A stretch of 64,000 bases of DNA from an uncultured Acetatifactor sp. Its GTDB lineage: Bacteria > Bacillota > Clostridia > Lachnospirales > Lachnospiraceae. The stretch lies in the NCBI GenBank assembly GCA_910584435.1, contig CAJUAP010000017.1:5619-69618 (forward strand), in the 5' to 3' direction. How positions within the stretch are numbered: the stretch's first letter is position 1; every line of letters starts with the position of its first letter. This document shows, piece after piece, positions 48,485-57,563 of this stretch. Under the pieces are notes generated by a model that saw only the letters and a list, made by a program, of their open reading frames with translations, had not been told where the DNA came from and did no database searches. Made by a program: the position numbers and the translations under genes.

Positions 48485-50008
48485 ATGCTTCCAGAGGCAT
48501 TTTTAGAGAGAATGCAGCAGATGCTGGGTGAAGAATATGGAGATTTCCTGGAGACCTTTGCGCAGGAAAAGTATCAGGCATTGCGGATTAATGTGCTTAA
48601 ACTGCGGGCGGCCAGGATTTTTCCTGCATGGCAGCCTCATTTGTCTAAGGTGCCATGGACAGAGAACGGTTATTATTATGAGGCGGAGGAGTCTCCTGGA
48701 AAACATCCTTATCACGATGCAGGCATGTATTATATTCAGGAACCCAGTGCCATGGCACCGGCGGAGTTCCTTGCGGCACAACCGGGAGAAAGGGTACTGG
48801 ATTTATGCGCCGCGCCGGGAGGAAAAAGCACACAGATAGCAGCAGGGATGAGGGGGGACGGCATTTTATTCTGCAATGAGATAAATTCGTCACGTGCAAA
48901 AATTTTATCTGAAAACATAGAGCGAATGGGTATCTGTAATGCTTGTGTTTTGAATGAAACGCCGGAACGGCTGGCGGAATGTTTCCCGGAATATTTCGAC
49001 AGGATATTGGTGGATGCGCCCTGTTCAGGCGAAGGAATGTTCCGCAAAAATGATGCCGCCTGTGAGGAATGGAGTCCTGAAAATGTGGCAATGTGTGCAC
49101 ACAGGCAGGATGGAATATTGGACTGTGCAGCCAGGATGCTTCGGCCCGGCGGCAGACTGGTCTATTCTACCTGTACCTTTGCCCCGGAGGAAAATGAGGG
49201 GAGTATCAGCAGATTTGTCCGCAGACATGAAGAGTTTATAATTGTGAATATTTCCGCTGCGGAAAAGGAACGCCGTGGTCTGGCAGGATGTGACGGCAGG
49301 GCAGAATATATTGATGACCCGGTTCCGGGATTGGAGGGGACATTGCGGTTGTGGCCCCAGCGCATCAAGGGTGAGGGGCATTATGTGGCTGTGCTGCAGA
49401 AGGCGGAGGAACAATGGCCGGGAAGCCGGAATCAGCAAGAATATCAGAAGCAGAGCGCTTTGGGGCCGGCAGAGGGAATTGTCCGGAAAGTACCGGAGGA
49501 TTTGGCCGGGTTTGTCTGTGACAATCTGAGAAGCTCTGCGGCAGGAGAAAAGGAAGGATGTAAAAAGCAATCGGGAAAAGGGGATTTGGTGCAGTCAGAC
49601 ATGGAAGGAATGCTGTATGCCCTTGGCGAAATGACTGGATTGGCCGGGAAGCCTCAAATGATCGGCTTTGGAGACAATCTGTATCTGATTGCCGAAGATA
49701 TGCCTTCACTGAAAGGTTTGAAGGTACTCCGGCCGGGGCTGCACCTTGGGGAGCTGCGTAAGAATCGGTTTGAACCTTCCCATGCGTTAGCGCTGGCGCT
49801 TCAGCCTTCCCAAGCGGTACATAAATGGAATCTGGATTCCGGCGGACGCCTGATTCGTGCGTTTCTTAATGGTGAGACTTTTCCGGCAGAAGGGGAGAAG
49901 GGGTGGTATCTCATCTGTGTGGATGGATTTGGCATCGGCTGGGGGAAGCTGACCGGTGGAGTGATGAAGAATCATTATCCGAGAGGATTAAGGGGAAAGA
50001 ATCGTTGA
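48485..50008 (+). CDS. rsmF: RsmF/NOL1-NOP2-Sun family RNA m5C methyltransferase
   Basis: 507 residues. SAM site 'VLDLCAAPGGKSTQIAAGM' (about 100-118), catalytic Cys motifs 'ILVDAPCSGEGMFRKND' and 'LVYSTCTFAPEENEG', then a C-terminal RsmF-type RNA-binding region ('LHLGELRKNRFEPSHALALA'). Methylates rRNA cytosine. The ATG at 48485 ('MLPEAFLERMQQ') matches family starts; the ATG at 48473 sits at the edge of the hairpin without a ribosome-binding site. The linker near 310-390 is Gln/Glu/Gly-rich low complexity. Confidence 0.9.
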   Translation: MLPEAFLERMQQMLGEEYGDFLETFAQEKYQALRINVLKLRAARIFPAWQPHLSKVPWTENGYYYEAEESPGKHPYHDAGMYYIQEPSAMAPAEFLAAQPGERVLDLCAAPGGKSTQIAAGMRGDGILFCNEINSSRAKILSENIERMGICNACVLNETPERLAECFPEYFDRILVDAPCSGEGMFRKNDAACEEWSPENVAMCAHRQDGILDCAARMLRPGGRLVYSTCTFAPEENEGSISRFVRRHEEFIIVNISAAEKERRGLAGCDGRAEYIDDPVPGLEGTLRLWPQRIKGEGHYVAVLQKAEEQWPGSRNQQEYQKQSALGPAEGIVRKVPEDLAGFVCDNLRSSAAGEKEGCKKQSGKGDLVQSDMEGMLYALGEMTGLAGKPQMIGFGDNLYLIAEDMPSLKGLKVLRPGLHLGELRKNRFEPSHALALALQPSQAVHKWNLDSGGRLIRAFLNGETFPAEGEKGWYLICVDGFGIGWGKLTGGVMKNHYPRGLRGKNR

Positions 50009-50081
50009 ACTGATATCAGGATGAGTGTGGTGGCAGATAATAAAATATGTGTAAGGGCGGTTACGGAACGGAGGAGGCAGT

Positions 50082-50957
50082 GTGAAGACGGATATTCTGT
50101 ATGAAGATAATGATATTCTGGTGGTATATAAGCCTGCCGGATTGGGGGTGCAGACGGCGAAGACGGGGCAGCAGGACGTAGTCAGCGAATTGAAGAATTA
50201 TATGCGGCAATGTGGGAAGAGGGGGAGATGTTCCCGGGCAGCAGGTACTGGTGTGCCATATCTTGGCATTATTCACCGCCTGGATCAGCCGGTGGAGGGG
50301 CTGCTGGTTTTTGCAAAAAATAAAAAGGCGGCGGCATCCTTGTCAGGACAGCTGCAGGAACAGGCAAACGGCGGCACATTACATAAACAGTACTATGCAG
50401 TGATTTGTGGAAAACCTGCGGCAGAAGAAGGGGAATTGGTGGATTACCTTTATAAAAATAAGGAAAACATGGCGGAGGCTGCGGCAGGGCCGGAGGTTTC
50501 AGGGGCAAAGAGGGCAGTGCTCCGTTATCGTATTCTGAGGGTATGTTCTATAGAAAATTTGTCAGGCGGTGAAATTGCAGAGAATGTAATGGCCATGGAG
50601 ACAGCGGAATGCAGGCCGGGGAGTGTACGGGCAGCAGAGGGCATAGGAAGGCCGGGACGCATGCGGACAGCAGAAAGTGGGAAAGAATCGGGCAGCAGGC
50701 ACATTGCACTGGCGGATATCCGTATTCAGACAGGACGCTTTCACCAGATACGGGCACAGATGGCGCTTGCAGGAACCCCTATATTGGGAGATTTCAAATA
50801 TGGAAATGAAGAAACAAAGGCATTGTCACAGCAGTTAAGGATACAACATGTGGCTCTTTGTGCATATAGTCTCGTGTTTCTGCATCCATGCGCCGGGAAA
50901 GAAATGCGGTTTCAAATTGAACCCAGGGGAAGGGCTTTTTCCTTTTTGCATGAATGA
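50082..50957 (+). CDS. RluA-family pseudouridine synthase
   Basis: 291 residues, GTG start at 50082 with GGAGGCA upstream. Motif with catalytic Asp: 'LGIIHRLDQPVEGLLVFAKN' (about 67-86). 'HKQYYAVICGKP' and C-terminal 'QTGRFHQIRAQMALAGTPIL' match the family. An Arg/Gly/Glu-rich insert of about 45 residues (about 170-215) interrupts the conserved fold and looks like a repeat expansion. Target RNA site unknown. Confidence 0.92.
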   Translation: MKTDILYEDNDILVVYKPAGLGVQTAKTGQQDVVSELKNYMRQCGKRGRCSRAAGTGVPYLGIIHRLDQPVEGLLVFAKNKKAAASLSGQLQEQANGGTLHKQYYAVICGKPAAEEGELVDYLYKNKENMAEAAAGPEVSGAKRAVLRYRILRVCSIENLSGGEIAENVMAMETAECRPGSVRAAEGIGRPGRMRTAESGKESGSRHIALADIRIQTGRFHQIRAQMALAGTPILGDFKYGNEETKALSQQLRIQHVALCAYSLVFLHPCAGKEMRFQIEPRGRAFSFLHE

Positions 50958-51052
50958 TTTCAGAAAAGAAAGCCATACTGTAAAAGAAAGAATGACAGCG
51001 TCTGTAGTTTGGGCATGTCATAACGAAATGTAAGTAAAGGTCGTGAAAAAGT

Positions 51053-52111
51053 ATGGCGGAGAAAATCAAGAACAATCGATTCATAGTACTGCTCTTTCTG
51101 ACAGGGGCAGTATATTTTTTCCTGAAGGTCATTGCGCCTCTTACATCACCGGTGCTGGCAGCCATGCTGTTTGTGACTATCTTCGGACCCTTACTGCAGA
51201 AACTGCAGAGTAAATTAAAAATCCACAGACAGGTGGGCGCTTTGCTTTTATTATTATTCGGATGTATATTGCTGGGAATTCTGGTATGGATTCTATTCTC
51301 CTGGATTGTGGGAAGTATGCCGGACTGGGTAGGGATGCTGGATACTTTGGAGGAAGAATTGGGGGCAATTGTACATGAAATTTGCCATGTGGTGGGCAGG
51401 ACGCTTCGGATTGACGGCAGTTATCTGGAACAGACGATTCTCGCCAGAGTGCAGGAGGGCATAGACTATTTTCAGATGCAGCTGCTGCCCGGCGTACTGT
51501 CGCAATCATTGGAATATGTAAAGATTCTGGCATCTGTGGGCGGATTCCTTGTAACCTTTCTCATTGCCACCGTACTGCTGGCAAAGGATTATGATGATAT
51601 TATGAACCGGCTGTTAGACAGAGAGGAATGCCATGTGTATCTGGAAATTGTATGCGGCATCATTCGATACATTGCCACTTATGTGAAAGCACAGTTTATT
51701 ATTATGAGCATTATCGGCACCTTGGCGGCCGTGGTGCTGGGCGTTATAGGGATAAGGAATGGCGTGCTGTGGGGGATTCTGGCAGGAATTCTGGATGCGC
51801 TTCCCTTTATCGGTACAGGAATTGTACTGGTGCCCCTTGGCATACAGCAGCTTTTTGATGCAAATTATGCGGGGGCAGTTATCTGCCTGGTGCTGTATGT
51901 GGCATGCATCTTTATAAGGGAATTGCTGGAACCCAAGCTTATCGGTAAACGCATCGGCGTTTCGCCCATAGCCATTCTGCTGTCCCTTTATGCAGGCATC
52001 AAGCTTTTTGGTCTATGGGGTATTATCGGTGGGCCGTTAGGATTTGTTATTATATACCAATCGTTTCTGAGCCTGGAGCGGCGGAGGGTACAATCTGCAG
52101 CGGAGAAATAG
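51053..52111 (+). CDS. AI-2E family membrane transporter
   Basis: 352 residues. Seven or eight membrane helices: the N-terminal pair 'FIVLLFLTGAVYFFLKVIAP', a helical soluble stretch (about 90-140), and the C-terminal block with the family signature 'LPFIGTGIVLVPLGIQQL' and 'LEPKLIGKRIGVSPIAILL'. Despite the family name most members are not AI-2 exporters; some are Na+/H+ antiporters. No link to luxS can be claimed. Confidence 0.92.
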   Translation: MAEKIKNNRFIVLLFLTGAVYFFLKVIAPLTSPVLAAMLFVTIFGPLLQKLQSKLKIHRQVGALLLLLFGCILLGILVWILFSWIVGSMPDWVGMLDTLEEELGAIVHEICHVVGRTLRIDGSYLEQTILARVQEGIDYFQMQLLPGVLSQSLEYVKILASVGGFLVTFLIATVLLAKDYDDIMNRLLDREECHVYLEIVCGIIRYIATYVKAQFIIMSIIGTLAAVVLGVIGIRNGVLWGILAGILDALPFIGTGIVLVPLGIQQLFDANYAGAVICLVLYVACIFIRELLEPKLIGKRIGVSPIAILLSLYAGIKLFGLWGIIGGPLGFVIIYQSFLSLERRRVQSAAEK

Positions 52112-52195
52112 TTGACAGTTTTTGGGAATGAGGTTATAGTAATCTTACGCAAGTTCGTTTATGGTATTGGAAATTAAAACAGTCTCGGAACGTAA

Positions 52196-52257
52196 GCCCC
52201 CGGGAGAATTTTCAGATGCGCACTATGCAGCTGAAAATTTCTCCCTTGCAAGGGGGC
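52196..52257 (+). promoter_or_regulatory. Long hairpin in leader of RNA repair gene
   Basis: GCCCCC (52196-52201) pairs with GGGGGC (52252-52257), and inside it GGGAGAATTTTCAG (52202-52215) pairs with CTGAAAATTTCTCCC (52231-52245, one bulge). The structure ends 37 nt before the start codon. No T tract, so it is more likely an RNA element than a terminator. Confidence 0.55.
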
Positions 52258-52293
52258 AGGAGTGGAGAGACGGAACTCTAATAGGAGGGAAGG

Positions 52294-54513
52294 ATGAGGA
52301 TTTTACTTTTGTTAAGGGGATCGGCAGGCTGTGGAAAGTCCACGTGGATTGCACAGCATGGGTTAAAGCAGTATGCTTTGGCGGCGGATGATATCAGGAT
52401 TATGTGCCAGAGCCCGATTCTGCAGGCGGACGCAACGGTGGGTATCAGCCAGAGCAATGACAATTTTGTATGGAAGACCTTGTTCAGCATCTTGGAGGTC
52501 AGGATGCAGAGGGGGGATTTTACTGTAATTGACGCTACCAACTCCAAGACCGCCGAGATGAATCGGTATAAAGAAATGTGTGAAACTTACAGGTACCGGA
52601 TATACTGTGTGGATTTTACCGATATTCCAATCGAAGAAGTAAAGAGAAGGAATGCGGAACGGGAAGAGTATAAGAGGGTTCCTGAGAAAGCAATTGACAC
52701 CATGTACGCAAGGTTTGCCACCCAGAAGATTCCATCCGGAATTAAGGTGCTGAAGCCGGACGAACTGGACAGTATATGGCTGAAAAAGTTTGATATGTCT
52801 GCGTACAAGAAGGTACATCATATCGGTGATGTCCATGGATGCAATACGGCTCTGCAGAAATACTTAGAGGACAACGGGGGCATCAGGGATGACGAGATGT
52901 ACATATTTGTAGGAGACTATATTGACCGGGGCATTGAAAATGCGGAAGTCATTCGATTTCTGCTTTCCATTATGGATAGGAAGAATGTGCTTATGCTTGA
53001 GGGCAATCATGAGAGATGGCTGTGGCTGTGGGCAAATGATTGTGTGGGCAGATCCCAGGAGTTTGAGACGGTGACAAAACCTGTGCTGGAAGCAGCGGGC
53101 ATCAGCAAGAAGAGCGTAAGGCAGCTGTACCGGAAATTCGGACAGTGCGCTTACTATCAATATGGCGATAATACCTACCTGGTTACTCATGCAGGATTAA
53201 GTACTCTGCCGGAGAATTTATCTTTTGTGGCAACGGAACAGATGATAAAGGGTGCCGGGAATTATAATGATTCCGATGCGGTTGCGGAAGCCTTTTTTGA
53301 TACTACGCCGGAACATTGTTATCAGATTCACGGACACCGCAATCTCAGGCAAATGCCCATTATGGTAAATGACAGGGTGTTTAATCTTGAGGGGCAGGTG
53401 GAATATGGAGGCTGTCTGCGCTGTGTTCAGGTGGATGCAGAAGGAATTCACTGTGTTGAAGTAAAGAATGACGTGTTTAAGACACCGGAAATGGAAGAGG
53501 AAGACACAGTGGAACAGGGCAGTCGGCCGGCGGCAGATGTCCCTGTGGAGGATGTGATTGTGTCCCTGCGCCGTAACAGATATATTCAGGAGAAGAAATT
53601 CGGCAATATTTCCTCCTTCAATTACACGGATAAGGCATTTGAGGATAGAATCTGGGACGGGCAGACTACGAAGGCCAGGGGGTTATACCTGGATACGGTG
53701 AAGAATCAGGTGGTGGCCCGGTCATATGATAAATTTTTCAATATCAATGAGCGCCCGGAGACGAAGTTTGACCTGCTGCAGCATAGGCTTCAATTTCCTG
53801 TGGCCGCCTATGTGAAAGAAAACGGCTTCCTGGGGATTGTCAGCTATAACGAATACGAGGATAAGCTTTTTGCGGCCAGCAAGTCCACCATAGACAGCCA
53901 GTATGCGCAGTGGTTTCAGCAGATGCTGGAGGCAAAGGTGTCTGAGGAGAACCGGGAGAAAATAAAGCTTTACTGTAAGGAAAACCAGGTATCCTTTGTA
54001 TTCGAGTGTGTGGATATGGTGCATGATCCTCACATTATCGAGTATCCGGAGAGCGGTGTGTATCTGTTGGATATTGTGCATAATTCCATGAGGTTTGCCA
54101 AATATGAATATGATGCCATGTGCCATGTGGCGAGCCGGTTTGGATTGACTGTCAAGGAGAAAGCCTTTGAATTGGCCAATTGGCAGGAGTTCTACGATTG
54201 GTATTATGATATTACGCAGGATGAGTATGAATATGAAGGGCGTAAAATCGAAGGGTTTGTCATTGAGGACAGCACCGGTTATATGACGAAGCTGAAACTG
54301 GCCTACTATAACTTCTGGAAATATATGAGGAGTGTGTCCAGGGAGGCAATCAGGAAGGGATACATCAGCAGAACGTCCTCGCTCACCACGCCGCTGGCAA
54401 ATGAATATTATGCATGGGTCAGAAAGCTTCATGATGCGGAGGATGTGAACCAGGTGCCGAAGGATATCTGTTCCCTGAGGAAGATGTTCTATCAGGATAA
54501 AATGGCAAAGTGA
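52294..54513 (+). CDS. RNA repair enzyme: 5'-kinase, phosphatase and RNA ligase in one chain
   Basis: 739 residues, three modules. Kinase (1-165): P-loop 'LLLRGSAGCGKSTWIAQH', 'DFTVIDATNSKTAEMNRY'. Metallophosphatase (about 170-400): 'HHIGDVHGCNTAL', 'FVGDYIDRGIENAE', 'LMLEGNHERWLW', 'YLVTHAGLSTLP', 'IHGHRNL'. Ligase (about 430-739), Rnl1-like: 'TTKARGLYLDTVKNQVVARS', 'YDKFFNINERPE', the nucleotidyl Lys in 'AAYVKENGFLGIVSYNE', then 'FVFECVDMVHDPHI', 'IEGFVIED' and 'TKLKLAYYNFWK'. It should heal 2',3'-phosphate and 5'-OH ends and seal them, as in tRNA repair. AGGAGG upstream. No Hen1 methyltransferase beside it. Confidence 0.9.
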   Translation: MRILLLLRGSAGCGKSTWIAQHGLKQYALAADDIRIMCQSPILQADATVGISQSNDNFVWKTLFSILEVRMQRGDFTVIDATNSKTAEMNRYKEMCETYRYRIYCVDFTDIPIEEVKRRNAEREEYKRVPEKAIDTMYARFATQKIPSGIKVLKPDELDSIWLKKFDMSAYKKVHHIGDVHGCNTALQKYLEDNGGIRDDEMYIFVGDYIDRGIENAEVIRFLLSIMDRKNVLMLEGNHERWLWLWANDCVGRSQEFETVTKPVLEAAGISKKSVRQLYRKFGQCAYYQYGDNTYLVTHAGLSTLPENLSFVATEQMIKGAGNYNDSDAVAEAFFDTTPEHCYQIHGHRNLRQMPIMVNDRVFNLEGQVEYGGCLRCVQVDAEGIHCVEVKNDVFKTPEMEEEDTVEQGSRPAADVPVEDVIVSLRRNRYIQEKKFGNISSFNYTDKAFEDRIWDGQTTKARGLYLDTVKNQVVARSYDKFFNINERPETKFDLLQHRLQFPVAAYVKENGFLGIVSYNEYEDKLFAASKSTIDSQYAQWFQQMLEAKVSEENREKIKLYCKENQVSFVFECVDMVHDPHIIEYPESGVYLLDIVHNSMRFAKYEYDAMCHVASRFGLTVKEKAFELANWQEFYDWYYDITQDEYEYEGRKIEGFVIEDSTGYMTKLKLAYYNFWKYMRSVSREAIRKGYISRTSSLTTPLANEYYAWVRKLHDAEDVNQVPKDICSLRKMFYQDKMAK

Positions 54514-54625
54514 ACCATGCAATGTACCGGATGGCAGTCAGAACCTTTGGCGGCGGCATCCCGAATGTGTTTCACTTTATGTAACTATACATAGAAGGAC
54601 ATACATTATGCTGTGAATTTATAGA

Positions 54626-55240
54626 ATGGGAAGATTTTCCGGAAGGGGAGCAAAAGAATCAAAAAGCATACAGGATTTGAGAGATGGAATGAAATTAACA
54701 GATAGTATCAGGAACTTGAGGGATGTTTTGTCGGATTATGATGTATTTTGCCATGCTGCCGAACAGATTGCATGGATTGACATAGAAGAGCGGCATGAAA
54801 GTTTTTCCGGCAAACAGCCCTTGGGGATTTATTTGAACGGGTATGAGTTTCCCGGGGAGTATATGCGGAAGAACAGGATAGAGGCATATGTCAGGGGCGT
54901 CTTATCAAGTATTGCATTTTATGAAGAGTGGGAGAAGGATTTCTGGAACATATCTTTGCCAGAGAGAAAATACTGTCTGGAAAAAGGCAGGGCGCTTTAT
55001 GGAAGCTACGCCATCCCCAGGGATTTGAGACTGGTGGAGAGGGATTGGAACTATCTAAGAAAGGAAATAGGCTTCTTTGCAGGTGAGGATGCTGTACTGG
55101 ATTCGGAATGGAAGCAGTACCTGCAGAGATTTGAAAATGCGGAGGTGATTGAAACCGGGGGATGGGATTCGGCAGATTATGAATACCTGGCGGTAAAAAA
55201 TGACAGTATGCTGCTTGTATCGTGTGGATATTGGGATTGA
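54626..55240 (+). CDS. Uncharacterised soluble protein
   Basis: 204 residues, helical, rich in Trp, Tyr and Glu ('GVLSSIAFYEEWEKDFWNIS'). No family or motif recognised. No strong ribosome-binding site at ATG 54626, so an ATG further in (for instance 'MKLTDSIRNLRDVLSDYDV') is possible. Its last codons lie inside the terminator hairpin at 55226. It follows the RNA repair gene by 112 nt on the same strand; a functional tie is not shown. Confidence 0.65.
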   Translation: MGRFSGRGAKESKSIQDLRDGMKLTDSIRNLRDVLSDYDVFCHAAEQIAWIDIEERHESFSGKQPLGIYLNGYEFPGEYMRKNRIEAYVRGVLSSIAFYEEWEKDFWNISLPERKYCLEKGRALYGSYAIPRDLRLVERDWNYLRKEIGFFAGEDAVLDSEWKQYLQRFENAEVIETGGWDSADYEYLAVKNDSMLLVSCGYWD

Positions 55241-55256
55241 ACCAATATCCTTTTTT
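55226..55256 (+). terminator. Terminator overlapping the end of the 204-residue gene
   Basis: GGATATTGG pairs with CCAATATCC, followed by TTTTTT. The left arm encodes the last residues and the loop contains the stop codon. Confidence 0.9.
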
Positions 55257-55302
55257 ATGCGCAGAATCATGTGTAGAAGTTTACCGATAACATTCCGGCG
55301 GC

Positions 55303-55318
55303 CTGTCTGAACTGTTAC
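55303..55318. repeat. Single end of the GTAACAGTTCAG repeat family
   Basis: CTGTCTGAACTGTTAC, matching the right-hand end of the MITE-like elements and the reverse complement of 60153-60168. No partner end was found nearby. Confidence 0.6.
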
Positions 55319-55357
55319 GTTTGCTGCTGATGGGCATAGATTTCCATAAAATTTATA

Positions 55358-55417
55358 TTGACAAATGAGACTACTCATGGTAGGCTGTATATAAGGAGAG
55401 GCTACATAGAGTAGTCT
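55358..55417 (+). promoter_or_regulatory. BlaI-type operator and promoter
   Basis: AGACTACTC (55368-55376) and GAGTAGTCT (55409-55417) form a 9-bp inverted repeat, with GTAG/CTAC just inside. TTGACA at 55358-55363 places the left arm in the promoter spacer; the -10 is weak. BlaI/MecI regulators bind TACTA-type dyads of this kind. Confidence 0.7.
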
Positions 55418-55485
55418 TATGGGCCGGGATATCAGGAGCAGTATTTCAGGAAAAGATTTTATGGTGAGATTAAGGAGGGCAGATT

Positions 55486-55848
55486 ATGGCAGAAATACAG
55501 TTGGGAGTGATTGAAGCACGTTTTGCGGACATAATATGGGAGCGCCAACCGGTAACTTCATCGGAATTGGTAAAGCTGGCGGCGGAGGCGTTTTCCTGGA
55601 AGAGAACAACGACACATACGGTTTTGAAACGGCTGTGTGATAAGGGGTTATTTGAAAACAACAAGGGAACAGTGACCTGCCTGATTTCACGGCAGCAGTT
55701 TTACGCGATGCAGAGCAGGAAATTCGTGGAGGATACTTTTGACGGTTCTCTTCCGGCTTTTATTGCCGCGTTTACCAGGGACAATGCATTGACGCCGGAA
55801 GAGGCGGCGGAAATACGCAGAATGATTGACCGCGCAGAGGAGGGATGA
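55486..55848 (+). CDS. BlaI/MecI/CopY-family repressor
   Basis: 120 residues. Winged helix 'LGVIEARFADIIWERQPVTS', 'KRTTTHTVLKRLCDKGLFEN' and 'YAMQSRKFVEDTFDGSLPAF' dimerisation helices. Cleaved or released when BlaR1 senses its signal. Overlaps blaR1 by 4 nt. No beta-lactamase gene lies nearby. Confidence 0.92.
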   Translation: MAEIQLGVIEARFADIIWERQPVTSSELVKLAAEAFSWKRTTTHTVLKRLCDKGLFENNKGTVTCLISRQQFYAMQSRKFVEDTFDGSLPAFIAAFTRDNALTPEEAAEIRRMIDRAEEG

Positions 55849-57254
55849 GGATGGCTGGTATTTTTCTGAAGCTGTTAAATATGAGTATAACTGCAGGATG
55901 GCTGATTATGGCGGTGATTGCGCTGCGGCTGCTATTCAGGAAAGCGCCTAAATGGCTGCCTTGCATTCTCTGGGGCATGGCGGCATTCCGCCTGGTATGT
56001 CCGTTTTCACTGGAAAGCCCATTCAGTCTGGTACCCAGCGCGGAAGCCATAAATCCTGCAATGGTTCAGTATGGAGGTAATCCTGCAGCGGTGCAAGGCA
56101 TCGGAAATCCTGTGCCTGATCAGCCAGCCGATAATCCTGCATCTGGCCGGTATGCCGGGGAGCCGGGGATGGAAAGCGGATTCTCTGACAGCGGCAATAT
56201 GCTGAATGCTTTGATAAATAAGTATTTTGCTCCGACACCTGGTGACAGTGTGAATCCCCTGTATGTTCTGATGTACCTGGGAGGGATTGTGTGGGTAATT
56301 GGCATGATTGCCGTACTTGGTTATGGTGTGGTGAGTTTTGGACGGTTATGCTTCAGAGTGAGGGAAGCAGTGCCTGTGCAGGATAATGTCTGGATTTGTG
56401 ATGCTGTGAAATCACCGTTTATTCTGGGGGTAATCAGGCCGCGGGTGTATCTTCCTTCCGGCACCGGCGCCGAAGAGGGAAAGTATGTTCTTGCTCATGA
56501 ACAGGCCCATTTGAAGCGTAAGGATCACTGGTGGAAGCTTCTGGGGTATTTACTGCTGGCGGTATATTGGTTTCATCCCCTGGTGTGGGCGGCGTATATT
56601 TTGTTTTGCCGGGATATTGAACTTGCCTGTGATGAGAAAACGATAAAATACATGGATATGAAAGAGAAGAAGGCATATTCTGAGGCTTTGCTTGTCTGCA
56701 GTATGCAGAAGAAACTGATTTTAGCCTCGCCCCTTGCATTCGGCGAGATTGGCATAAAGGAAAGGGTGAAAACGGTGTTACATTATAAGAAACCTGCACT
56801 TTGGATGATTGTGGCAGCAATGGCGGCATGTGCGGTGATGGCGGCATGCTTTTTAACAAATCCGGAAAGAGATGCTTTTGATATTAAAATCGTGATTCCT
56901 GCAGGGAGTGAAGGGGGATTTTATTATTCGGAAGAAGAAATCTCTCCGAACGGAAGCAGAGTTACATTGTCGGCAGGAGAAGGGATTGGCGATACGGAAG
57001 TGGTCTTGTATCCTGTGGACAGGAAGGACGCAGACGAGTATAAACCCGTCTATATGACACCCGGTCTGCCGGTGAAAATGAATGCACAAAAGGGGGCGTG
57101 GTTCAGGGTCGGTGTGAATGCCGATAATGCTTCCAATGAAGATAGAGTTGTGTATGTACGGGTGGAAGGAATAACCGTAAGAATTGCGGATTTGGCTGCA
57201 GATGGAGGAGCAGAAGATAATATCCCGGGCAATGAGCCGGCGTCTGATGAATAG
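55845..57254 (+). CDS. BlaR1/MecR1-type M56 membrane metallopeptidase
   Basis: 469 residues. Membrane helices near residues 10-30, 35-55, 140-165 and 315-335; zinc protease site 'YVLAHEQAHLKRKDHWWK' (HExxH) with the downstream 'DIELACDEKTIKYM' Glu. A Gly/Asn/Pro-rich extracytoplasmic insert follows helix 2 (about 65-110). The C-terminal domain after the last helix is short and is not a penicillin-binding domain, so the signal need not be a beta-lactam. A decayed fragment of a typical tail follows the stop in another frame. Confidence 0.9.
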   Translation: MRMAGIFLKLLNMSITAGWLIMAVIALRLLFRKAPKWLPCILWGMAAFRLVCPFSLESPFSLVPSAEAINPAMVQYGGNPAAVQGIGNPVPDQPADNPASGRYAGEPGMESGFSDSGNMLNALINKYFAPTPGDSVNPLYVLMYLGGIVWVIGMIAVLGYGVVSFGRLCFRVREAVPVQDNVWICDAVKSPFILGVIRPRVYLPSGTGAEEGKYVLAHEQAHLKRKDHWWKLLGYLLLAVYWFHPLVWAAYILFCRDIELACDEKTIKYMDMKEKKAYSEALLVCSMQKKLILASPLAFGEIGIKERVKTVLHYKKPALWMIVAAMAACAVMAACFLTNPERDAFDIKIVIPAGSEGGFYYSEEEISPNGSRVTLSAGEGIGDTEVVLYPVDRKDADEYKPVYMTPGLPVKMNAQKGAWFRVGVNADNASNEDRVVYVRVEGITVRIADLAADGGAEDNIPGNEPASDE

Positions 57255-57307
57255 GATACGGTTGCTTTTGCAGGGGGGATTGTTGAAGACACCATGGAAT
57301 CCGTGAT

Positions 57308-57430
57308 GCTTCCGGCCTGGACGTCTCGCTTTCTCAAGCTGTCAGGGATGCCATAGCGGAAGCAAACAGAGGGAAATATCTTCCTGGTGAATGCTGTGGT
57401 GTTGGATACAAAATAATGAAAACATTTTAG
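57308..57430 (+). pseudogene. Remnant of a BlaR1-associated C-terminal domain
   Basis: Encodes 'GLDVSLSQAVRDAIAEANRG' followed by 'KYLPGECCGVGYKIMKTF' and stop, in a frame different from blaR1. The wording resembles a conserved segment found after M56 peptidases in related bacteria, so blaR1 may have lost its tail by frameshift or deletion. No start codon or ribosome-binding site. The rest of the 309-nt gap to 57563 shows nothing. Confidence 0.5.
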
Positions 57431-57563
57431 GAGGAACTGGAGAAACCAAGACCATTACACGGTAGACTTCCTATATAAGAATCATTGCCATAATCAAGCA
57501 GTGTCAGAGCATACCGAAAATGATTTTCTGAGCGGAAACAGCCCCCCGGAATCTGTCTGCAGT

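Noticed and set aside
51053..52111. AI-2E transporter as the exporter of LuxS-made AI-2
   Set aside because: The family name is historical, the genes lie 27 kb apart and nothing in the sequence links them.
52161..52391. 76-codon frame overlapping the RNA repair gene start
   Set aside because: Spans the leader hairpin and overlaps a well-supported gene out of frame.
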